Below, piece after piece: positions 38,440-48,503 of a DNA stretch of 64,000 nucleotides (the stretch's first letter is position 1; each line of letters opens with the position of its first letter). The translations under genes and the position numbers were made by a program. Under the pieces are notes generated by a model. It was not told where the DNA came from and ran no database searches. It saw nothing but the letters and a program-made list of their open reading frames with translations. Source of the DNA: Pantoea cypripedii (lineage in GTDB: Bacteria > Pseudomonadota > Gammaproteobacteria > Enterobacterales > Enterobacteriaceae); the NCBI RefSeq assembly GCF_002095535.1, contig NZ_MLJI01000001.1:4288412-4352411 (forward strand), read 5' to 3'.

Positions 38440-39561
38440 ATGCGTAAGATCTGGAAAACCAAGCTGTTAGATAAGGCTATTGTCATTCACAATTTAGTGA
38501 AACGCCATCAGGTTGAAACATCCGTCGATTTTTCAGCATTGCGTCCTGCACACATTTTAATTTTCTCGACCACCGCACTCGGCGACTTTCTTTTTAACAC
38601 TCCGGCGATTCGCGCTGTGCGCAAACGTTATCCTGACGCAATCATTACACTCATCGCCCATCAGAAATTCGCTGAGTTTCTCCAGCAGGGTGATGACTGG
38701 GATAACCTGGTGTTCTGGAATAATAAAGCCATCACCATCCCCGGCTTGCTGAAGCAATTAAAATCCTTCCCAAAAGCCGAGCTGGCTTTATTGCTGCATT
38801 CGCATGAGCCTTATGATTATTTATCCGCGATCATGGCTGGAGCAAAGTACATTATCAAGGATAACTATAAGGACAATGTACCGCTGCGCGATAAATGGCT
38901 GATTGATTACATCATTGCATTCAAAGGTCATATTATTGAGCGTAAACTGCAATTAGTTCAGGCTCTGGGCTGTGACGTTTCCGATATAGAAATGAAACTC
39001 CCCCTTCGGGTCGAAGAAAAAAAGGTTCTCTCTTCGCCAACAATAGGTTTGCAGCTTGGTGCTTCAACGCCGGAACGCTGCTGGGCACCAGAAAACTTTG
39101 CAGCTATGACTCATCAGCTCCTTGATCATTCTCCAAACTTGTCTTTTGTGTTGATCGGCGGTCCCGGTGATAAAGGCAGGGCTGAATCCTTTATCAATCT
39201 TGTCCCTGTGCAATATCACGATCGCATTCTTAATCGGGTCGGTGATACGTCTCTGCCCGAATTATGCACACTGATTAATGATTTTGATCTATTAGTGACC
39301 GGAGACACCGGCCCCCTGCACATCGCCGTCACTGTAAAAACCCCAACCTTAGGATTATTCGTCACAGCAAACCCTTATGCTACCGGTGCGCTGCAAAACC
39401 CAGAGTTGCACCATATGATTTATATCGGGCGTCAGAAATCACAGGATCATCTGGCACATATCATGGATGTCATAAAACCAGAGAGAGTTGCTGAGCAAGT
39501 TGCACGAATTCTCAGCAAAATTCGCCCAGAAATTCCGCTAATGGAAAAACCTTACCAATAA
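38440..39561 (+). CDS. GT9 heptosyltransferase-like protein, LPS core locus
   Basis: Predicted glycosyltransferase family 9 (heptosyltransferase fold). 373 residues. N-terminal acceptor domain with ILIFSTTALGDFLFNTPAIRAVRKRYPDA near 37-65, which is the WaaC/F/Q-type opening. The donor domain has IGLQLGAS near 200 and LVTGDTGPLHIAVTVKTPTLGLF near 285-307 (nucleotide-sugar-binding DTGP motif). No known core enzyme is matched closely enough to name the linkage. The gene and its downstream neighbour are visibly more A+T-rich than waaC and waaF, suggesting acquisition. Downstream of yibQ, where E. coli has the tdh-kbl side of the waa locus. Confidence 0.8.
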   Translation: MRKIWKTKLLDKAIVIHNLVKRHQVETSVDFSALRPAHILIFSTTALGDFLFNTPAIRAVRKRYPDAIITLIAHQKFAEFLQQGDDWDNLVFWNNKAITIPGLLKQLKSFPKAELALLLHSHEPYDYLSAIMAGAKYIIKDNYKDNVPLRDKWLIDYIIAFKGHIIERKLQLVQALGCDVSDIEMKLPLRVEEKKVLSSPTIGLQLGASTPERCWAPENFAAMTHQLLDHSPNLSFVLIGGPGDKGRAESFINLVPVQYHDRILNRVGDTSLPELCTLINDFDLLVTGDTGPLHIAVTVKTPTLGLFVTANPYATGALQNPELHHMIYIGRQKSQDHLAHIMDVIKPERVAEQVARILSKIRPEIPLMEKPYQ

Positions 39562-39726
39562 GATTATTCTCTGAAACATACGAATTTTTTTTCCTGGCTC
39601 GATAATATTAGCTATACTTCGACGAGGAAAAAGAAATCGCTCAGAGATGTTCATGGAATGACGGCATCTTCAGTTCAGTTAAGAATTCGAAGAGGTAATA
39701 AACATCGACAGGTTCTGGTATGTTTT

Positions 39727-40644
39727 ATGAATAGTAAGGTTTTATCAATTGTTGTCACAGCCCATAATCTGGAAGGGCATATTAAGAAAACTCTGGAAAG
39801 TATACTTCTGGCGGTTGGCAACAAAGTATCTTCTTGTGAGTTGATCCTTATTGATGATGCCTCAGTCGATGGAACCAGCAATATCCTGCGTGAATTTGCG
39901 GATAAAAACGAATACGCTTTCTATTATCGAACTGAATTCAAAAACATCGGAAAAGTCAGAAACTTCGCCATTGATAAATGCCAGGGTGGATACATCACCA
40001 TGGTCGATGGTGATGATTTGGTTTATGAGAAATCTCTGGCCAAAATAATAGATTTTCTCGAAAATCATGACATTGATATTCTTATCTCTCCCCTTTATGA
40101 AATTAAAGGTGAGATTCCACTGCTTGATAACTGGCAATGGAAGGCCCCACAGAAAATCACCCAGGATAACGCCATTGAAGAATTTCTTATTCACAAGAAA
40201 TTCCAGGGTCACTTTATTGGGAAAGTAGTCAATAAGTCTTTATTCAGGGATTCACATTTCCCGGCATTTTTTTGTTATGAAGATATCGCGCTAATTCCTG
40301 AAATATTGAAAAAAGCAGTCAACGTCTATTTCTGCCAGCGACCTTTTTATATTTACATCAAGCAAGCTCATAGTCTTTCCAGTGCATTATCGGCAGAAAA
40401 ACTTGAGTTAAAGGCGCAAGCATTATTAATGATGGATGCTGAATTTGGCAGCTACTGGCGTCATCTGACCGCTATTCATGTGGTTCAGTTATTATATAAA
40501 CATAAAAAACAGTTATCAAAAGCATCGCAGGATGCGATGTACGATATTCTGCGTCAAACCTCAACCTCGAAATTTTTCCTTAGCTCCAGGGTCAGATTAA
40601 GCATAAAGAAAAAATATCTTATTCTTAAGTTGAAGATTCGTTAA
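39727..40644 (+). CDS. GT2 glycosyltransferase, LPS core locus
   Basis: Predicted inverting glycosyltransferase of family 2. 305 residues from ATG 39727, chosen because the GT-A fold starts immediately (SIVVTAHNLEGHIKKTLESIL). The frame is open 23 codons further with no ribosome-binding site. ELILIDDASVDGTSNIL and the metal-binding VDGDDLVYEKSL (DxD type) are intact. The second half (FCYEDIALIPEIL onward) is typical of capsule and core transferases. A+T-rich, no close relative recognised; sugar and acceptor unknown. Convergent with waaC across a hairpin. Confidence 0.78.
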   Translation: MNSKVLSIVVTAHNLEGHIKKTLESILLAVGNKVSSCELILIDDASVDGTSNILREFADKNEYAFYYRTEFKNIGKVRNFAIDKCQGGYITMVDGDDLVYEKSLAKIIDFLENHDIDILISPLYEIKGEIPLLDNWQWKAPQKITQDNAIEEFLIHKKFQGHFIGKVVNKSLFRDSHFPAFFCYEDIALIPEILKKAVNVYFCQRPFYIYIKQAHSLSSALSAEKLELKAQALLMMDAEFGSYWRHLTAIHVVQLLYKHKKQLSKASQDAMYDILRQTSTSKFFLSSRVRLSIKKKYLILKLKIR

Positions 40645-40648
40645 ATAG

Positions 40649-40681
40649 ATTCCAGCCCATAAAAAATTAATGAGCTGGAAT
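40649..40681. terminator. Hairpin between convergent GT2 gene and waaC
   Basis: 8-bp stem attccagc / gctggaat around an A-rich 17-nt loop, placed between two convergent stops. No clear T run after the stem, so low confidence. Confidence 0.4.
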
Positions 40682-40695
40682 TGATGCTGGCTGAC

Positions 40696-41664
40696 TTATG
40701 ACTGGAGAAGTTCGCTTAGTCTGGCATATACCACAGCAGATAAAACTGAAGACAAATTATTATCCTCAGCTTTCAAACTATACTGATTCTTTCCATAACC
40801 ACCAATCAGCCCCGGATCTGTCGGACCGTACAAGGTAATATTTGGACGATCCAGTGCTGCCGTCAGGTGGCTCAACCCCGTATCCACCGACACAACCGCA
40901 CGCGCACCAGCCAGCTGACGGGCAACCTGCTCCAGCGTCAGACGCGGCAGTACCTCGACATGGTCAAACCCTTCAGCGAGGCGCAGAGCGCGTTGATGTT
41001 CATGCTCAGCCCCCCAGGGCAACTTCACGCGTAACCCGGTGGGTTGCACTAACTCAATCAGCTCACGCCAGTGAGTTTCCGGCCAATGTTTGTTGTCACG
41101 CGTTGTCGCATGCAAAAACACCAGATACTGCCCGGCATCTGCCGGAAGCTCCGTGAGAAAATGCCCTGCAATCGCATAATCACCCTGAGTCGCAGGTTTT
41201 TCATAGCCTAGGCTTTTCGCGAACAATTCACGCGTGCGTTCTACCGCATGTTGCTGCTTGTTGATTTCATGGCGTTTGTCGTACCACCAGCTGGCAAAGG
41301 GTTCACGGACACTGCGGCTATCCTGCCCATGTTTCACCCCTTTCGCCAGACGGGTGACCAGCGCAGCGCTTTTAATCAGCCCCTGTGCGTCAATCACCAC
41401 GTCATACTCGCGCGCCTGTAACTCACGCTTAAACAACACGCGTTCTTCGCGTTGCTGGCTACCGAACCAATGCTTACGCCAGCGACGAATCCCCACTGGC
41501 AGCACTTTATCTACTGCCGGATGCCACGCCGGGATTTGGGCAAAATTTTCTTCCACAACCCAATCAAAACGAATGCCAGGAATCGCCTGCATTGCATCGG
41601 TCAACGCAGGCAGTGAGTGCAGGACATCGCCCATAGAAGAAGTTTTAACAATCAGGACGTGCAT
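40696..41664 (-). CDS. waaC: LPS heptosyltransferase I
   Basis: Adds the first L-glycero-D-manno-heptose to Kdo2-lipid A on the cytoplasmic face. 322 residues (E. coli WaaC 319). GT9 fold: HVLIVKTSSMGDVLHSLPAL at the start with the catalytic Asp, GIRRWRKHWF near 57, VIDAQGLIKSAALVTRLAKGVKHGQD near 90-115, HATTRDNKHWPE (donor site) near 190, and SVDTGLSHLTAALDRPNITLYGPTDPGLIGGYG near 260-290. Last gene of the hldD-waaF-waaC operon; 2 bp after waaF. Confidence 0.98.
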   Translation of the reverse strand: MHVLIVKTSSMGDVLHSLPALTDAMQAIPGIRFDWVVEENFAQIPAWHPAVDKVLPVGIRRWRKHWFGSQQREERVLFKRELQAREYDVVIDAQGLIKSAALVTRLAKGVKHGQDSRSVREPFASWWYDKRHEINKQQHAVERTRELFAKSLGYEKPATQGDYAIAGHFLTELPADAGQYLVFLHATTRDNKHWPETHWRELIELVQPTGLRVKLPWGAEHEHQRALRLAEGFDHVEVLPRLTLEQVARQLAGARAVVSVDTGLSHLTAALDRPNITLYGPTDPGLIGGYGKNQYSLKAEDNNLSSVLSAVVYARLSELLQS

Positions 41665-41666
41665 GT

Positions 41667-42710
41667 TTACTCCTGCGCCGCGTTGAGCAAAGCGCTTAAT
41701 TCCTGATGCACGCGCGTGGGCTGAATGTCGATCAGGCTTTGATGATAGCCCTGTTCGGCATCGCCTTTGCGGACTTTGTGATAACCGGTGATCAGGCGAA
41801 TAACGCGAGCCTGATGCGACAGTGGCGGGGTGAAATCGGGGCTGCTGGGGCCATACAATGCCACCAGCGGGCGGTTAAGTGCGGCTGCAATATGCATCAG
41901 GCCGGAATCGTTGCTAACCACCGCAGCACAGTTCGCCAGCAGAATGACCGCCTGCTCCAGCTGCGTTTCACCCGCCAGATTTTTACAGTGCGTACGTGCC
42001 ACCTCGGGCAGGGTCTGAATAATGGTATCGCCAGTCTCGCGATCTTTGGCCGAACCAAACAGCACCACCTGATAACCTTCACCGATCAGCTGTTCCGCCA
42101 GCGCGGCATAATGATAATGCGGCCAGCGCTTTGCCGGACCGAACTCCGCACCTGGGCAGAAGCCAATCGCTGGACGATCGGCAGAGAGCGCAAACTGTGC
42201 AGCCGTCATGCGCTTCTCTTCTTCCTCCACCCTCAGCTGCGGCCACAACAAGGGTTGCGGCAACTGCTGCGCCGAGGCAACGGGTTTATCGTAGCCAAGC
42301 GCCACATAACGCTCGACCATCAGCGGAAACGCGGCTTTATCCAGCACGCGCACATCATTCAGCACGCCGTAGCGCATCTCCCCACGCCAGCCGATGCGGC
42401 GTTTAATACCGGCAAAAAACGGTACCAGCGCCGATTTGAAAGAGTTCGGCAGCACATAGGCGCGATCGTAACCGCTGGCCTGCAAGGTTTTGCCCAGACG
42501 GCGACGCTCACCCAGCGCCAGTGCGCCATGACCGAGTGGCATTGCCAGTGCCTGATTCACTTCCGGCATACGTGACAGCAGCGGACGGCACCAGGCAGGT
42601 GCCATGACATCAATAACAGCCTCAGGATGCTCAGCCTTGAGCGTGCGATAGAGACTTTGCGACATCATCATATCGCCGACCCAGGACGGGCCAATAACCA
42701 GAATTTTCAT
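41667..42710 (-). CDS. waaF: LPS heptosyltransferase II
   Basis: Adds the second heptose to the inner core. 347 residues (E. coli WaaF 348). ILVIGPSWVGDMMMSQSLYR at the N-terminus, YVLPNSFKSALVPFFAGIKRRIGWRGEMRYG near 90-120, GFCPGAEFGPAKRWPHYHYA near 185 and SNDSGLMHIAAALNRPLVALYGPSSPDFTPP near 260-290 are diagnostic. In the hldD-waaF-waaC operon, ending 2 bp before waaC begins. Confidence 0.98.
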   Translation of the reverse strand: MKILVIGPSWVGDMMMSQSLYRTLKAEHPEAVIDVMAPAWCRPLLSRMPEVNQALAMPLGHGALALGERRRLGKTLQASGYDRAYVLPNSFKSALVPFFAGIKRRIGWRGEMRYGVLNDVRVLDKAAFPLMVERYVALGYDKPVASAQQLPQPLLWPQLRVEEEEKRMTAAQFALSADRPAIGFCPGAEFGPAKRWPHYHYAALAEQLIGEGYQVVLFGSAKDRETGDTIIQTLPEVARTHCKNLAGETQLEQAVILLANCAAVVSNDSGLMHIAAALNRPLVALYGPSSPDFTPPLSHQARVIRLITGYHKVRKGDAEQGYHQSLIDIQPTRVHQELSALLNAAQE

Positions 42711-42727
42711 CGCTGCTGCCGATTTCC

Positions 42728-43660
42728 TTATGCGTTACGGTTCAGCCAGGCCATATATTCCGCAACACCAACGGCCACGGTTTTGAACGGTTTGTCATAA
42801 CCTGCGGCACGCAGTTTAGTCAGATCCGCCTGGGTATATGCCTGGTAACGGCCTTTCAGCTTGTCCGGGAACGGGATGTATTCAATCTCGCCTTGCTGAT
42901 GGAATTTCAGCACCGCATCAGCCACTTCCTGGAAAGATTCCGCACGACCGGTTCCGCAGTTGTAAATGCCGGAGACACCGTTTTCCCAGCACCACAGATT
43001 CACCGCGGCAACGTCATCAACGTGGATAAAGTCGCGACGGAAATCGTCACTGCCTTCAAACAGCTTGGGGTTTTCGCCATTGCTGATTTGCGTGTTGAGA
43101 TGGAAAGCCACGCTCGCCATGCTGCCTTTATGGCCTTCACGCGGACCGTAGACGTTAAAGTAACGGAAACCACATACCGGTGAATCCGCTTCCGGCAGAA
43201 TCTGGCGCACATAATGGTCGAACAACATTTTGGAGTAGCCATAAACATTCAGTGGCTGCTCGTACTGACGTTCTTCGATGAAGTTGTCGTTGCGGCCGCC
43301 GTAGGTGGCTGCGGAAGAGGCATACAGGAACGGAATTTCACGATCGAGGCAGAAGTGCAGCAGATCTTTGGAATACTGATAGTTGTTATCCATCATGTAC
43401 TTGCCGTCCCACTCGGTGGTGGACGAGCAGGCGCCTTCATGGAATACCGCTTCGATCGGCCCCAGATCTTCCCCGGACATGATGTAGCTGAGGAATTCCT
43501 CTTTATCCATGTAATCAGAGATGTCCAGATCCGCCAGATTCACGAACTTGGTGCCATCCTTCAGATTATCCACTACCAGAATGTCGGTATGACCGCGATC
43601 GTTCAACGCCTTGACGATGTTGCTGCCAATCATGCCAGCGCCACCCGTTACGATAATCAT
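42728..43660 (-). CDS. hldD: ADP-L-glycero-D-manno-heptose 6-epimerase
   Basis: Last step of heptose donor synthesis (ADP-D,D-heptose to ADP-L,D-heptose), feeding WaaC and WaaF. 310 residues from ATG 43660, equal to E. coli HldD (RfaD); the longer frame upstream has no support. SDR fold: [22 protein letters not shown] at 2-23 binds NADP, catalytic YGYSKMLFD (Tyr-xxx-Lys) near 139, and [20 protein letters not shown] near 170. First gene of the operon, divergent from kbl. Confidence 0.99.
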   Translation of the reverse strand: MIIVTGGAGMIGSNIVKALNDRGHTDILVVDNLKDGTKFVNLADLDISDYMDKEEFLSYIMSGEDLGPIEAVFHEGACSSTTEWDGKYMMDNNYQYSKDLLHFCLDREIPFLYASSAATYGGRNDNFIEERQYEQPLNVYGYSKMLFDHYVRQILPEADSPVCGFRYFNVYGPREGHKGSMASVAFHLNTQISNGENPKLFEGSDDFRRDFIHVDDVAAVNLWCWENGVSGIYNCGTGRAESFQEVADAVLKFHQQGEIEYIPFPDKLKGRYQAYTQADLTKLRAAGYDKPFKTVAVGVAEYMAWLNRNA

Positions 43661-43890
43661 GTGCTTTGCCTTTAAACAGTTGGGGTAAACAGGAGGTTTC
43701 ACCCACGAATATCTATCATCATAACATTTCAGCCCGCACCAGACAGCCAGATGACTCCGTAAGCCCGGCATATTTCCCGCCCGCAGCGTGAACTATGCTG
43801 CAAAACGGAGATTTCATTGGCTGAAACGTCGTTAAACCGCTTTTCGGTCAGTAATATGTGCCAAAATTTTGCCATCTGAGGAGCAGAATC

Positions 43891-45087
43891 ATGTCCGATC
43901 AATTCTATTCGCAAATCCAACAGCAACTTGAGACAACGCGCCAGGAAGGATTGTTCAAACAGGAACGAACCATTACCTCGCCACAGCAGGCGGAAATCAG
44001 CGTTGCTCAGGGTCAGACTGTCATCAATTTTTGCGCCAATAACTATCTTGGTCTGGCGAACCATCCGACGCTGATTCAGGCGGCTAAAGAAGGGATGGAT
44101 TCCCACGGTTTCGGCATGGCCTCAGTACGCTTTATCTGCGGCACCCAGGATATCCACCAGCAACTGGAACGCAAACTGGCGGACTTCCTCGGTATGGAAG
44201 ATGCCATCCTGTTTTCCTCCTGTTTTGATGCCAACGGTGGCCTGTTTGAAACGCTGCTCGGCGCGGAAGATGCCATCATCTCCGATGCGCTCAATCATGC
44301 CTCGATTATTGATGGCGTTCGCCTGTGTAAAGCGCAGCGTTATCGCTATGCCAACAACGATATGAACGAATTGCGTGCGCGTCTGCAGGAAGCGCGGGAC
44401 AAAGGCGCGCGCCATATCCTGATCGCCACCGATGGCGTGTTTTCTATGGATGGCGTGATTGCCAACCTGCAGGGGATTTGCGACCTGGCGGATGAGTTTG
44501 CTGCGCTGGTGATGGTGGACGATTCACACGCCGTCGGTTTTGTCGGTGCCTGTGGGCGCGGCACCCATGAATATTGCCACGTGATGGACCGCGTCGACAT
44601 TCTGACCGGCACCCTCGGCAAAGCGCTGGGTGGCGCTTCTGGTGGTTATGTCGCCGCAAAAAAAGAAGTGGTGGAGTGGCTGCGCCAGCGTTCACGCCCG
44701 TATCTGTTCTCCAACTCGCTGGCCCCGGCGATTGTGGCGGCTTCGCTGCGGGTACTGGAAATGCTGAGTGAAGGCGATGGCCTGCGCCAGCGTCTGTGGG
44801 AAAACGCACGCTATTTCCGCGAACAAATGACCGCCGCCGGATTTACCCTGGCGGGTGCCGATCACGCCATCATTCCGGTGATGCTTGGCGATGCGAAAGT
44901 GGCACAGGAATTTGCCAGCCTGTTGCAACGCGAAGGCATTTACGTAACGGGCTTCTTCTACCCGGTCGTACCCAAAGGTCAGGCGCGTATTCGTACCCAG
45001 ATTTCTGCCGGTCATACCCAGGCACAGCTGGAGCAGGCGGTAGCGGCCTTTACCCGTATTGGTCAGCAGCTGGGCGTCATCGCCTGA
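43891..45087 (+). CDS. kbl: 2-amino-3-ketobutyrate CoA ligase
   Basis: PLP enzyme cleaving 2-amino-3-oxobutyrate with CoA into glycine and acetyl-CoA; second step of threonine breakdown after Tdh. 398 residues from ATG 43891 (GAGGAGC upstream), E. coli length. [13 protein letters not shown] near 48, [13 protein letters not shown] near 110, [11 protein letters not shown] near 207, and PLP-lysine [16 protein letters not shown] near 241-256. Followed by tdh after 10 bp; stop codon and tdh ribosome-binding site overlap. Confidence 0.99.
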   Translation: MSDQFYSQIQQQLETTRQEGLFKQERTITSPQQAEISVAQGQTVINFCANNYLGLANHPTLIQAAKEGMDSHGFGMASVRFICGTQDIHQQLERKLADFLGMEDAILFSSCFDANGGLFETLLGAEDAIISDALNHASIIDGVRLCKAQRYRYANNDMNELRARLQEARDKGARHILIATDGVFSMDGVIANLQGICDLADEFAALVMVDDSHAVGFVGACGRGTHEYCHVMDRVDILTGTLGKALGGASGGYVAAKKEVVEWLRQRSRPYLFSNSLAPAIVAASLRVLEMLSEGDGLRQRLWENARYFREQMTAAGFTLAGADHAIIPVMLGDAKVAQEFASLLQREGIYVTGFFYPVVPKGQARIRTQISAGHTQAQLEQAVAAFTRIGQQLGVIA

Positions 45088-45097
45088 GGAGCCGGGA

Positions 45098-46126
45098 ATG
45101 AAAGCACTCGCGAAATTAAAAGCAGAAGAAGGCATCTGGATGGTGACCGATGCACCGATTCCGGAACCCGGCCATAACGACCTGCTGATAAAAATCCGCA
45201 AAACCGCAATTTGCGGGACCGATATCCATATCTACAACTGGGACGACTGGTCACGGAAAACCATCCCGGTACCGATGATCACCGGCCACGAATACGTTGG
45301 CGAAGTGGTGGCCATCGGGCAGGAGGTGAAAGGTTTCGCCATCGGCGACCGCGTCTCGGGCGAAGGCCATATCACCTGTGGCCACTGCCGTAACTGCCGT
45401 GCCGGACGCACTCATCTGTGCCGCAATACCGTCGGCGTGGGCGTCAATCGTCAGGGATGCTTCGCCGAGTATCTGGTCATTCCGGCCTTCAATGCCTTTA
45501 AAATCCCGGACAACATCTCCGACGAGCTGGCGGCTATTTTCGATCCTTTCGGCAATGCGGTGCATACCGCACTGTCGTTTGATCTGGTGGGCGAAGATGT
45601 GCTGATTTCTGGTGCGGGTCCGATAGGCATCATGGCCGCCGCCGTGTGTAAGCATGTCGGCGCACGCAATGTGGTGATCACCGACATCAACGACTATCGC
45701 CTCGGCCTGGCGCGTAACATGGGTGTGACGCGCGCGGTAAATGTGGCACAGGAGAATCTGCATGAGGTGATGGCCTCTCTGGGGATGACCGAAGGCTTTG
45801 ATGTCGGGCTGGAGATGTCTGGCGCGCCACCGGCCTTTCGCAGCATGCTGGAAGTGATGAACCACGGTGGCCGTATCGCGCTGCTCGGTATCCCGCCGGG
45901 GGAGATGGCGATTGACTGGAACCAGGTGATTTTCAAAGGGCTGTTTATCAAAGGAATCTACGGTCGCGAGATGTTTGAAACCTGGTACAAAATGGCGGCA
46001 CTGATCCAATCCGGCCTCGATCTGACCCCCATCATCACCCATCGTTTCCCTATTGATGACTTCCAGCAGGGCTTTGATGAGATGCGTTCCGGCCACTCGG
46101 GCAAAGTGATACTGAGCTGGGATTAA
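45098..46126 (+). CDS. tdh: L-threonine 3-dehydrogenase
   Basis: Zinc- and NAD-dependent oxidation of threonine to 2-amino-3-oxobutyrate. 342 residues (E. coli 341) from ATG 45098. Catalytic zinc Cys38 in [21 protein letters not shown] (His/Glu pair) near 63, structural zinc cysteines in [15 protein letters not shown] near 93-107, and the Rossmann motif [13 protein letters not shown] near 172. Operon kbl-tdh. An Lrp-regulated pathway in E. coli. Confidence 0.98.
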   Translation: MKALAKLKAEEGIWMVTDAPIPEPGHNDLLIKIRKTAICGTDIHIYNWDDWSRKTIPVPMITGHEYVGEVVAIGQEVKGFAIGDRVSGEGHITCGHCRNCRAGRTHLCRNTVGVGVNRQGCFAEYLVIPAFNAFKIPDNISDELAAIFDPFGNAVHTALSFDLVGEDVLISGAGPIGIMAAAVCKHVGARNVVITDINDYRLGLARNMGVTRAVNVAQENLHEVMASLGMTEGFDVGLEMSGAPPAFRSMLEVMNHGGRIALLGIPPGEMAIDWNQVIFKGLFIKGIYGREMFETWYKMAALIQSGLDLTPIITHRFPIDDFQQGFDEMRSGHSGKVILSWD

Positions 46127-46140
46127 TTATCGCCAGCGAT

Positions 46141-46175
46141 AGCGCCCTGCCGTCCTAAACGGTATAAAGGGCGCT
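46141..46175 (+). terminator. Hairpin after tdh
   Basis: 8-bp outer stem agcgccct / agggcgct with an inner ccgt / acgg pairing, 14 bp after tdh. No T run follows. Confidence 0.5.
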
Positions 46176-46203
46176 TCACTTAGCAATTCAGTCTGGATGT
46201 GAC

Positions 46204-47310
46204 ATGCGCATTTTAATGATTATTGATGGTTTACCGGGCGGCGGCGCAGAGAAAGTGGTGCTGACCCTTAGCGAATCGATTCATAAAATGAGGCATCACG
46301 TCACCCTCTACTCGCTGGCTGAGACCTGCGCCTATGCCCTGCCGGAAGGCGTCGAGTACCGCGTCATCACCCAGCACAGCAAGGCCCCCTGGCGTAAGCT
46401 GACTGAGTTGTCACGCCGCGCCAGAAAACTGGATGACGTTTTACGCCAGGATGAGGCGCAAAACGGCAAATATGACCTGATCATCTCCAATCTGCATAAA
46501 ACCGACCGCATTGTGGCGCGTAGCCAGGCCATCGATCGTTCACGTTTATGGTTCTGTATTCATGGTGTGCTGTCGTCAACCTATCTCGGCCATCGTAAGG
46601 GGCTGAATTACTGGTTCAAAAAGCAAAAGATGGCGAGCATCTACCATGGCCGCAATATCACTGCTGTTTCCCAGGCCGTGCTGGACGATCTGGTCGATGT
46701 GATGGGGGTACGCACCGCAAAAACCGCGGTGATTAACAATCCCTTTGATTTGCAGGCGCTACGCCAGCGCGCGGATGAACCCTGCGATCTGGCAGGTACT
46801 GACTATCTGATCAACGTAGCGCGTATTCACCCGCAAAAACGTCAGGACCGCCTGCTGGAAGCCTTTGCCCAATCAGGCCTTGCTGACCGCGCCAAACTGG
46901 TGCTGCTGGGCACCGGTACGGAAGAACGTATTGCCGCCGCCAAACAACTGGCGCAGAAACTGAATATCGCCGATCGCGTGCTGTTCCTCGGTTTTCAGTC
47001 CAACCCTTTCCCTTATATCAAACATGCGCGCCTGATGGTGATGAGCTCCGATAGCGAAGGCTTTGGCAACGTGATTGTTGAATCGCTGATTTGCGGCACG
47101 CCGGTGATCAGTACGCGCTGCCCGGGTGGCCCGGAAGAAATTCTGGTGAAAGCGGGGATGGCAGATATGCTGACGCCGATCGACGCTCAGGCGCTGGCCA
47201 GTAAAATGGTCGAGGTTTACGACCATTTACCGGCAATTAATGAACAGACACTCAGCCTGTACGACGTGACGGCTATCAGCCGTCAGTATGTCGATTTAGC
47301 CGCCCGCTAA
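46204..47310 (+). CDS. GT4 glycosyltransferase, LPS core locus
   Basis: Predicted retaining glycosyltransferase of family 4 (GT-B). 368 residues. MRILMIIDGLPGGGAEKVVLTL opening (acceptor-domain glycine loop), LINVARIHPQKRQDRLLEAFA near 200 (donor-domain start), and MSSDSEGFGNVIVESLICGTPVISTRCPGGPEEIL near 280-315 with the E-x7-E motif. The closest functional class I can suggest is the core hexosamine or galacturonic acid transferases of Klebsiella-type cores, without proof. Its stop codon interlocks with that of the convergent GT9 gene (CTAA). Confidence 0.82.
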   Translation: MRILMIIDGLPGGGAEKVVLTLSESIHKMRHHVTLYSLAETCAYALPEGVEYRVITQHSKAPWRKLTELSRRARKLDDVLRQDEAQNGKYDLIISNLHKTDRIVARSQAIDRSRLWFCIHGVLSSTYLGHRKGLNYWFKKQKMASIYHGRNITAVSQAVLDDLVDVMGVRTAKTAVINNPFDLQALRQRADEPCDLAGTDYLINVARIHPQKRQDRLLEAFAQSGLADRAKLVLLGTGTEERIAAAKQLAQKLNIADRVLFLGFQSNPFPYIKHARLMVMSSDSEGFGNVIVESLICGTPVISTRCPGGPEEILVKAGMADMLTPIDAQALASKMVEVYDHLPAINEQTLSLYDVTAISRQYVDLAAR

Positions 47311-48326
47311 CGTAGCGCCAGGCGCTGCCAGGCCTGCCAGACCGTTTCCGGCGAGATATCGCTACATTCGCCCGAAGCGGTCTGCATGATTTCATACTCG
47401 CCCGACCACGGATGCCAGATTTGTGCATTGGTATCACCAAAAAACACCACCTGCTTTTTATGCAATCCCGCCGCGATATGCATCTGGCCGCCATCGCTGC
47501 ATAAAATCTGCTCGCAACAATCAAACCCGGCGATCAATTCACGAATAGAAGCCGTGGCATAGCGCGCCAGACGCGGGGAATCCACCATTTGCATCAGCTC
47601 ATCAGCCCGCGCCGCATCACCTTTATCGTTGGGATCCAGCGCCCCCTGAGGTGACCAGAACAGCAACACACGCGCCTGCTCATCCTGCAGCAACTGACGA
47701 ATAAAGGTTGCGTAGGCAGCGACAGGCCAGCGTCGTTTCGGGCTACGACTGCTGATGTGCACGCCGTAGGTTTTGCCCGCACCAGGCAGCAATTGCGCCA
47801 CCCGCGCGCTTGCCTGCGCGCGTTCCGCAGCGGAAAGATAAAGATTCACCTGCGGCACTTCAGGCGCGTTCTGGGTTAACGCGGAAAGGTAGGAATAGGT
47901 GTGTTCCACCTGGTGAGTGCCGTGAAAGTCTTGTTTCTGGAAAGGATGATCCAGCACGGCATCCGTCTGGGCAGCGCCGATAATGTTGTGAGCACCGGCC
48001 ATCTTAGCCAGCCGCAGGCTGTATTTGCAGGGTACCGGGTTTGCCAGGATCGTGGCGTCGAAACGGGTTTTACGCAAGGCGAGCATGATTTTGACACGTT
48101 GCCAGTAAACCCCCAGCGTCGTTTCGTTTTTGCCGCGGTGTTTCGCCTTTTTATACACAAATAACCGATCAACGTTGGGATTATTATCCACCACATCTTC
48201 GGCGATTTTATTCACCAGCAAGGTCAGTTTAGCGTCGGGAAAGGCCTGCTTCAGCCCCTCCAGCAATGGCGTGGTGCACACCATATCGCCAATGTTGTCA
48301 CGCCTGATAACTAAAATATTCTTCAT
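47307..48326 (-). CDS. GT9 heptosyltransferase-like protein, LPS core locus
   Basis: 339 residues from ATG 48326, where the family begins (ILVIRRDNIGDMVCTTPLLEGLKQAFPDA); the open frame runs 32 codons further upstream without similarity. Donor-domain features are GVHISSRSPKRRWPVAAYATFI near 192 and CSDGGQMHIAAGLHKKQVVFFG near 275. Family 9 in LPS loci transfers heptose, but it differs from WaaC, WaaF and WaaQ, all of which are present nearby, so it may add an outer-core heptose. The function is not settled. Divergent from waaH. Confidence 0.82.
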   Translation of the reverse strand: MKNILVIRRDNIGDMVCTTPLLEGLKQAFPDAKLTLLVNKIAEDVVDNNPNVDRLFVYKKAKHRGKNETTLGVYWQRVKIMLALRKTRFDATILANPVPCKYSLRLAKMAGAHNIIGAAQTDAVLDHPFQKQDFHGTHQVEHTYSYLSALTQNAPEVPQVNLYLSAAERAQASARVAQLLPGAGKTYGVHISSRSPKRRWPVAAYATFIRQLLQDEQARVLLFWSPQGALDPNDKGDAARADELMQMVDSPRLARYATASIRELIAGFDCCEQILCSDGGQMHIAAGLHKKQVVFFGDTNAQIWHPWSGEYEIMQTASGECSDISPETVWQAWQRLALR

Positions 48327-48503
48327 GTTGCTGCCCAGAGTTAACTCGCTTTTGCCCGGAAAATTGGCCCTGAAATGATCGCAAAATGCTGAAAACCCTC
48401 GGGACCAACTCTTTTTGACCATTAATGTGCAAAAAGTTCTGAATTGCCTGGTAATAATTAATGTCAGGATTTCGTTAATAATTCATTAAAACAATACAGA
48501 ACA

